Assembly (NCBI GenBank): GCA_025451715.1
Contig: JANWJY010000069.1
Coordinates: forward strand, 1 to 7,589
Reading direction: 5' to 3'
Source: Fimbriimonadaceae bacterium
GTDB lineage: Bacteria; Armatimonadota; Fimbriimonadia; Fimbriimonadales; Fimbriimonadaceae
DNA length: 7,589 nucleotides
Position numbers and translations under genes: made by a program. Under the pieces are notes generated by a model that made no database searches, had not been told where the DNA came from, and saw only the letters and a list, made by a program, of their open reading frames with translations. Below, one piece after another: positions 5,240 through 7,589 of this stretch; position 1 is the first letter of the stretch; the number at the start of each line of letters is the position of its first letter.

Positions 5240-5905
5240 ATGAGTCGTATCCGCGTCTTCAGTCTCGTTGCCATCATATTCGCCCTTGCGCTTGCTGCGA
5301 CCTCGGGCGCGCAGATCGTCCTCGGCCAGGTTGACAACTTCCAGGACGGAACGCTACAAGGCTGGGGCGGAGGAGCATCGCTGACGAACGTCGCGACGGG
5401 AGGCCCCGGTGGGGCAGGCGACAGGTTCTTGCAGGTGCAGTCATTTGGCGGGATCGGAGGCGGTAGCCGGCTCGCGACGTTTAACAGTGCACAGTGGACC
5501 GGCAACTATTCCGCCGCAAGCGTCACGGCTGTCTCACTGTTCATGCGGAACTTGGGGCAAACAAACCTCGCTATTCGGCTCGTGCTCTTCGACCTCGATG
5601 GAGTGGACGAGCGCTGGACCTCAACGGTCTCGCAGGCGCTCTCGGTCGGTGGGGCCTGGCAGCTCATGACGTTTTCCGTCGCAGAATCCTCACTCACTCG
5701 CGTGCAGGGATCAGGGAGCTATGCGAACCTGATGGTAGACGTGGACCGACTGATGTTCCGACACCAGTCAGGGGCCCCCGCAGCCGAGGGCCAAGCGATC
5801 GCCGCGATGGCGGGGATGGACAATGTCAGGGCAGTCCCAGAGCCCGCATCGTTGCTCGCATTGGGTCTAGGGACGCTGTTCCTTCGTCGCCGTCGCCGGT
5901 CTTAA
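5240..5905 (+). CDS. Secreted PEP-CTERM sorting-domain protein
   Basis: 221 aa. Residues 1-25 form a signal peptide (basic MSRIR, hydrophobic FSLVAIIFALALAA, then TSGAQ). The mature body (about 30-198) is Gly- and Ser-rich and looks like an all-beta, carbohydrate-binding-like sandwich: NFQDGTLQGWGGG at the start, RLATFNSAQWTGNY (77-90), alternating strands such as AIRLVLFDLDG, then WQLMTFSV and VDRLMFRHQ. It ends in VPEPASLLALGLGTLFLRRRRRS: PEP motif at 200-202, a hydrophobic stretch of only about 13 residues, and an Arg cluster. In PEP-CTERM systems an exosortase/archaeosortase processes this tail so that the protein is released or attached to surface or extracellular polymer. No exosortase gene is in the window. 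The specific ligand cannot be named. The last 39 nt overlap the 3' end of the convergent fucosidase gene. Confidence 0.85.
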   Translation: MSRIRVFSLVAIIFALALAATSGAQIVLGQVDNFQDGTLQGWGGGASLTNVATGGPGGAGDRFLQVQSFGGIGGGSRLATFNSAQWTGNYSAASVTAVSLFMRNLGQTNLAIRLVLFDLDGVDERWTSTVSQALSVGGAWQLMTFSVAESSLTRVQGSGSYANLMVDVDRLMFRHQSGAPAAEGQAIAAMAGMDNVRAVPEPASLLALGLGTLFLRRRRRS

Positions 5906-7589
5906 GGTCACTCGTCGCAGGTTCATGATGAACCCGTTCTTCAATACGACGGGTCGGACCGTGAGGGTGTAATTGCCGGCGTTAGGGACGCCGAACGCGC
6001 CGATGCGAAGTGACTTGTAGGCGTTCCAGCCTCCTGTTGAGGGAAGTTCGTATCCGATCTTTGAGCCATTGAGTTCGACTTCGAGCTTTGCTAAGTGCGC
6101 GGCTTCAATCGACGCGTATTCGATCTCGACGTCATAATTGCCCACACGCGGTAGCTCGAACTCCCACGTCACTGAGTCGTCCTTGTTGGTCCAATAGCCG
6201 ATGTTCGCGTTTGAGCCGCTACCCTCGAGCCTCGCGGTGGTGCCGTGGACCTTGGCGTCCATCGCGTTGAGGGTCAACACGCCCTCCCCATCTGGCGAGA
6301 GCGGCGGAGTGACGACGATCGGGTCTCCTTCGATCTCGACGCAAATCGTCGTGAGGATCTTGCCCGCCTTGAGGCCGATGGTATTGACGAGAGGAGACCC
6401 AGCATCAACGTGCTCCGCCGTCGATTGTTCCCTTTGCACGATGCGCAACGATTTGGACCGCTCGTTCAGTGGGTACGCGCGGACGATGCGGTTTTGTAAG
6501 CCAGAGAGCTGAATGTCACCTGCACGGAAGTGGTCGAAGTGTGATGCTGATACATCAGAAGCGAACAAGTGTACATACAGCTTCCCAGGCTTTGTCGTCA
6601 CTCGGTAAGGGAGGCGGGCGAAGGGCGACGGCCCCGCGCCATAGATCGCCTCTGCGTTCACCCGCACATACCCGCCCATCTCCTTCAGTCGGTCGAGCGA
6701 AGGCTGCGGGATGAGACCTTCTGCAGTCGGGCCAACGTTGAGCAGGAAGTTGCCGCCCTTTGATACACAGTCGACAAGGTTGAACAGAAGCTGCTCGGGC
6801 GACTTCCAGTTGTGGTCGTCCTTCTTGAACCCCCACGTGTCGTTCATCGTCATGCACGACTCCCAGTTGACGCCGGGGAGGCCCGTCGCAGGAATCTCTT
6901 GCTCGGGAGTGCCGTACTCCCCCGCAAAGCCCGCGTCGGACATTCCCGCCATTCCGCCGCGGCCCTTGTCGACGCGGTTGTTCACGATCACGTCTGGGTC
7001 GAGAGACTTGACGTAGTTGTAGAGGTCGACTCCGCGCTCGTGCGTCCACGCGGCCTCCCACTCTCCGTCGAACCACAGGATCCCGATCTTGCCGTACTTC
7101 CCTGAAAGAAGTTCTGCGAGCTGCGCCTTCATGAACGCAACGTATCGGTCCATGTCAGGCTCGCCTAGGTCCGGCCGCAGGTCCCACGGTCGTCGCTGCG
7201 AGAAGTCCTTGTGGTGCCAGTCCATGATCGAGTGGTAGAAGCACATCTTCACGCCTTGCCTCTCGCACTCCTTGCTCAGCTCGAGAAGGATGTCGCGCTT
7301 GAACGGGGTTCCCATGACGTCCCACTCTGTTTCCGCGCTATCGAACAGAGCGAACCCGTCGTGGTGCTTGCTGGTTATGACGATGTACTTCATACCCGCG
7401 CCCTTCGCCGCGGCGACGAACTCTGCGGCGTTGAACAACGTAGGGTTGAACTGCGCCTGCAGTCCCTCGTACTCGCTCATCTTCGCCTGTGCGGAGTTGT
7501 AGATCCACTCGCCGATGCCGCCGATCTTGCGCCCTTGCCACTCGCCTGCGGGCACTGCGTAGAGCCCCCAGTGGATGAACATCCCAAAC
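5867..7589 (-). CDS. Alpha-L-fucosidase (GH29) with C-terminal beta-sandwich module, 5' end beyond the window
   Basis: About 573 codons are visible; the frame is open to the window edge, and the first visible residues, FGMFIHWGLYAVPAGEW, belong to the GH29 barrel. The true start and any signal peptide are therefore off the right edge. Positions count from the Met at 7582. Fucosidase motifs are YIVITSKHHDGFALFDS (66-82), a KRDIL stretch, ILWFDGEW (168-175, with Asp172 the likely nucleophile by family alignment), a TPEQEIP region (225-231), WESCMTMNDTWGF (240-252) and a segment ending SKGGNFLLNVGPTAEG (274-289). These fit GH29 retaining enzymes that remove terminal alpha-L-fucose from glycans. 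A middle beta domain (about 325-425) is followed by an extra module (about 435-562, with NIGYWTNKDDSVTWEFELP and GNYDVEIEY) that resembles CBM6/35-like sugar-binding sandwiches. The acid/base residue cannot be assigned safely from sequence alone. The gene ends inside the convergent PEP-CTERM gene. Confidence 0.93.
   Translation of the reverse strand, partial: FGMFIHWGLYAVPAGEWQGRKIGGIGEWIYNSAQAKMSEYEGLQAQFNPTLFNAAEFVAAAKGAGMKYIVITSKHHDGFALFDSAETEWDVMGTPFKRDILLELSKECERQGVKMCFYHSIMDWHHKDFSQRRPWDLRPDLGEPDMDRYVAFMKAQLAELLSGKYGKIGILWFDGEWEAAWTHERGVDLYNYVKSLDPDVIVNNRVDKGRGGMAGMSDAGFAGEYGTPEQEIPATGLPGVNWESCMTMNDTWGFKKDDHNWKSPEQLLFNLVDCVSKGGNFLLNVGPTAEGLIPQPSLDRLKEMGGYVRVNAEAIYGAGPSPFARLPYRVTTKPGKLYVHLFASDVSASHFDHFRAGDIQLSGLQNRIVRAYPLNERSKSLRIVQREQSTAEHVDAGSPLVNTIGLKAGKILTTICVEIEGDPIVVTPPLSPDGEGVLTLNAMDAKVHGTTARLEGSGSNANIGYWTNKDDSVTWEFELPRVGNYDVEIEYASIEAAHLAKLEVELNGSKIGYELPSTGGWNAYKSLRIGAFGVPNAGNYTLTVRPVVLKNGFIMNLRRVTLRPATATKEQRP

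Noticed and set aside
4450..5334. 294-codon plus-strand frame inside and past the DUF1800 gene
   Set aside because: It is an off-frame, Arg/His/Pro-rich translation lying mostly within DUF1800 coding sequence, with no recognisable motif.
1..7589. tRNA or rRNA genes, CRISPR array, insertion sequence, phage, toxin-antitoxin or defence system
   Set aside because: By eye I found no direct-repeat arrays, no transposase or integrase motifs, no cloverleaf-like segments and no defence-type proteins. Gaps between genes are at most about 110 bp.

Overview
The window is GC-rich, densely packed bacterial chromosomal DNA. It carries seven protein-coding genes and no RNA genes, mobile elements, CRISPR arrays or phage genes that I can recognise. 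Three features point to a free-living, non-proteobacterial heterotroph: a PEP-CTERM protein with a short VPEPAS...RRRRR tail, a DUF1800 protein, and a GH29 fucosidase with an extra C-terminal beta-sandwich module. Armatimonadota (Fimbriimonadia-like) is my best guess, with Planctomycetota-like lineages as the alternative. This is inference from gene types only; there is no rRNA or other marker gene to decide it.

Layout from left to right. 1-264 (+): C-terminal end of a glycosylasparaginase-type Ntn-hydrolase, whose start lies outside the window. 274-2160 (-): complete ABC-F translation factor with two ATP-binding cassettes and a C-terminal coiled coil. 2221-2706 (+): small predicted lipoprotein with a signal peptide, a very acidic linker and a cysteine-rich YHS/TRASH-like metal-binding domain. 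2735-3571 (-): spermidine synthase-like aminopropyltransferase. 3650-5131 (+): DUF1800 protein. 5240-5905 (+): secreted PEP-CTERM protein. 5867-7589 (-): alpha-L-fucosidase, cut at its N-terminus by the window edge.

The genes do not form an obvious pathway. Strands alternate so often that most genes must be their own transcription unit. Convergent neighbours are separated by 9 bp, by 28 bp, or overlap by 39 bp, and no strong intrinsic terminator is visible between them. The two divergent gaps are about 60-80 bp. In them, -10-like hexamers sit only 5-8 bp before plausible start codons and no Shine-Dalgarno sequence is seen, which suggests leaderless transcripts. The PEP-CTERM gene is the exception, with a clear GGAGAG ribosome binding site. 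The secreted PEP-CTERM protein and the fucosidase hint at surface polysaccharide interaction or breakdown, but only by proximity.

I found no convincing undescribed multi-gene system. The observations most worth a second look are the candidate leaderless promoters, the matching inverted repeats that embed the start codons of the divergent speE-like/DUF1800 pair, the altered active-site loop in the aminopropyltransferase, and the acidic YHS lipoprotein.
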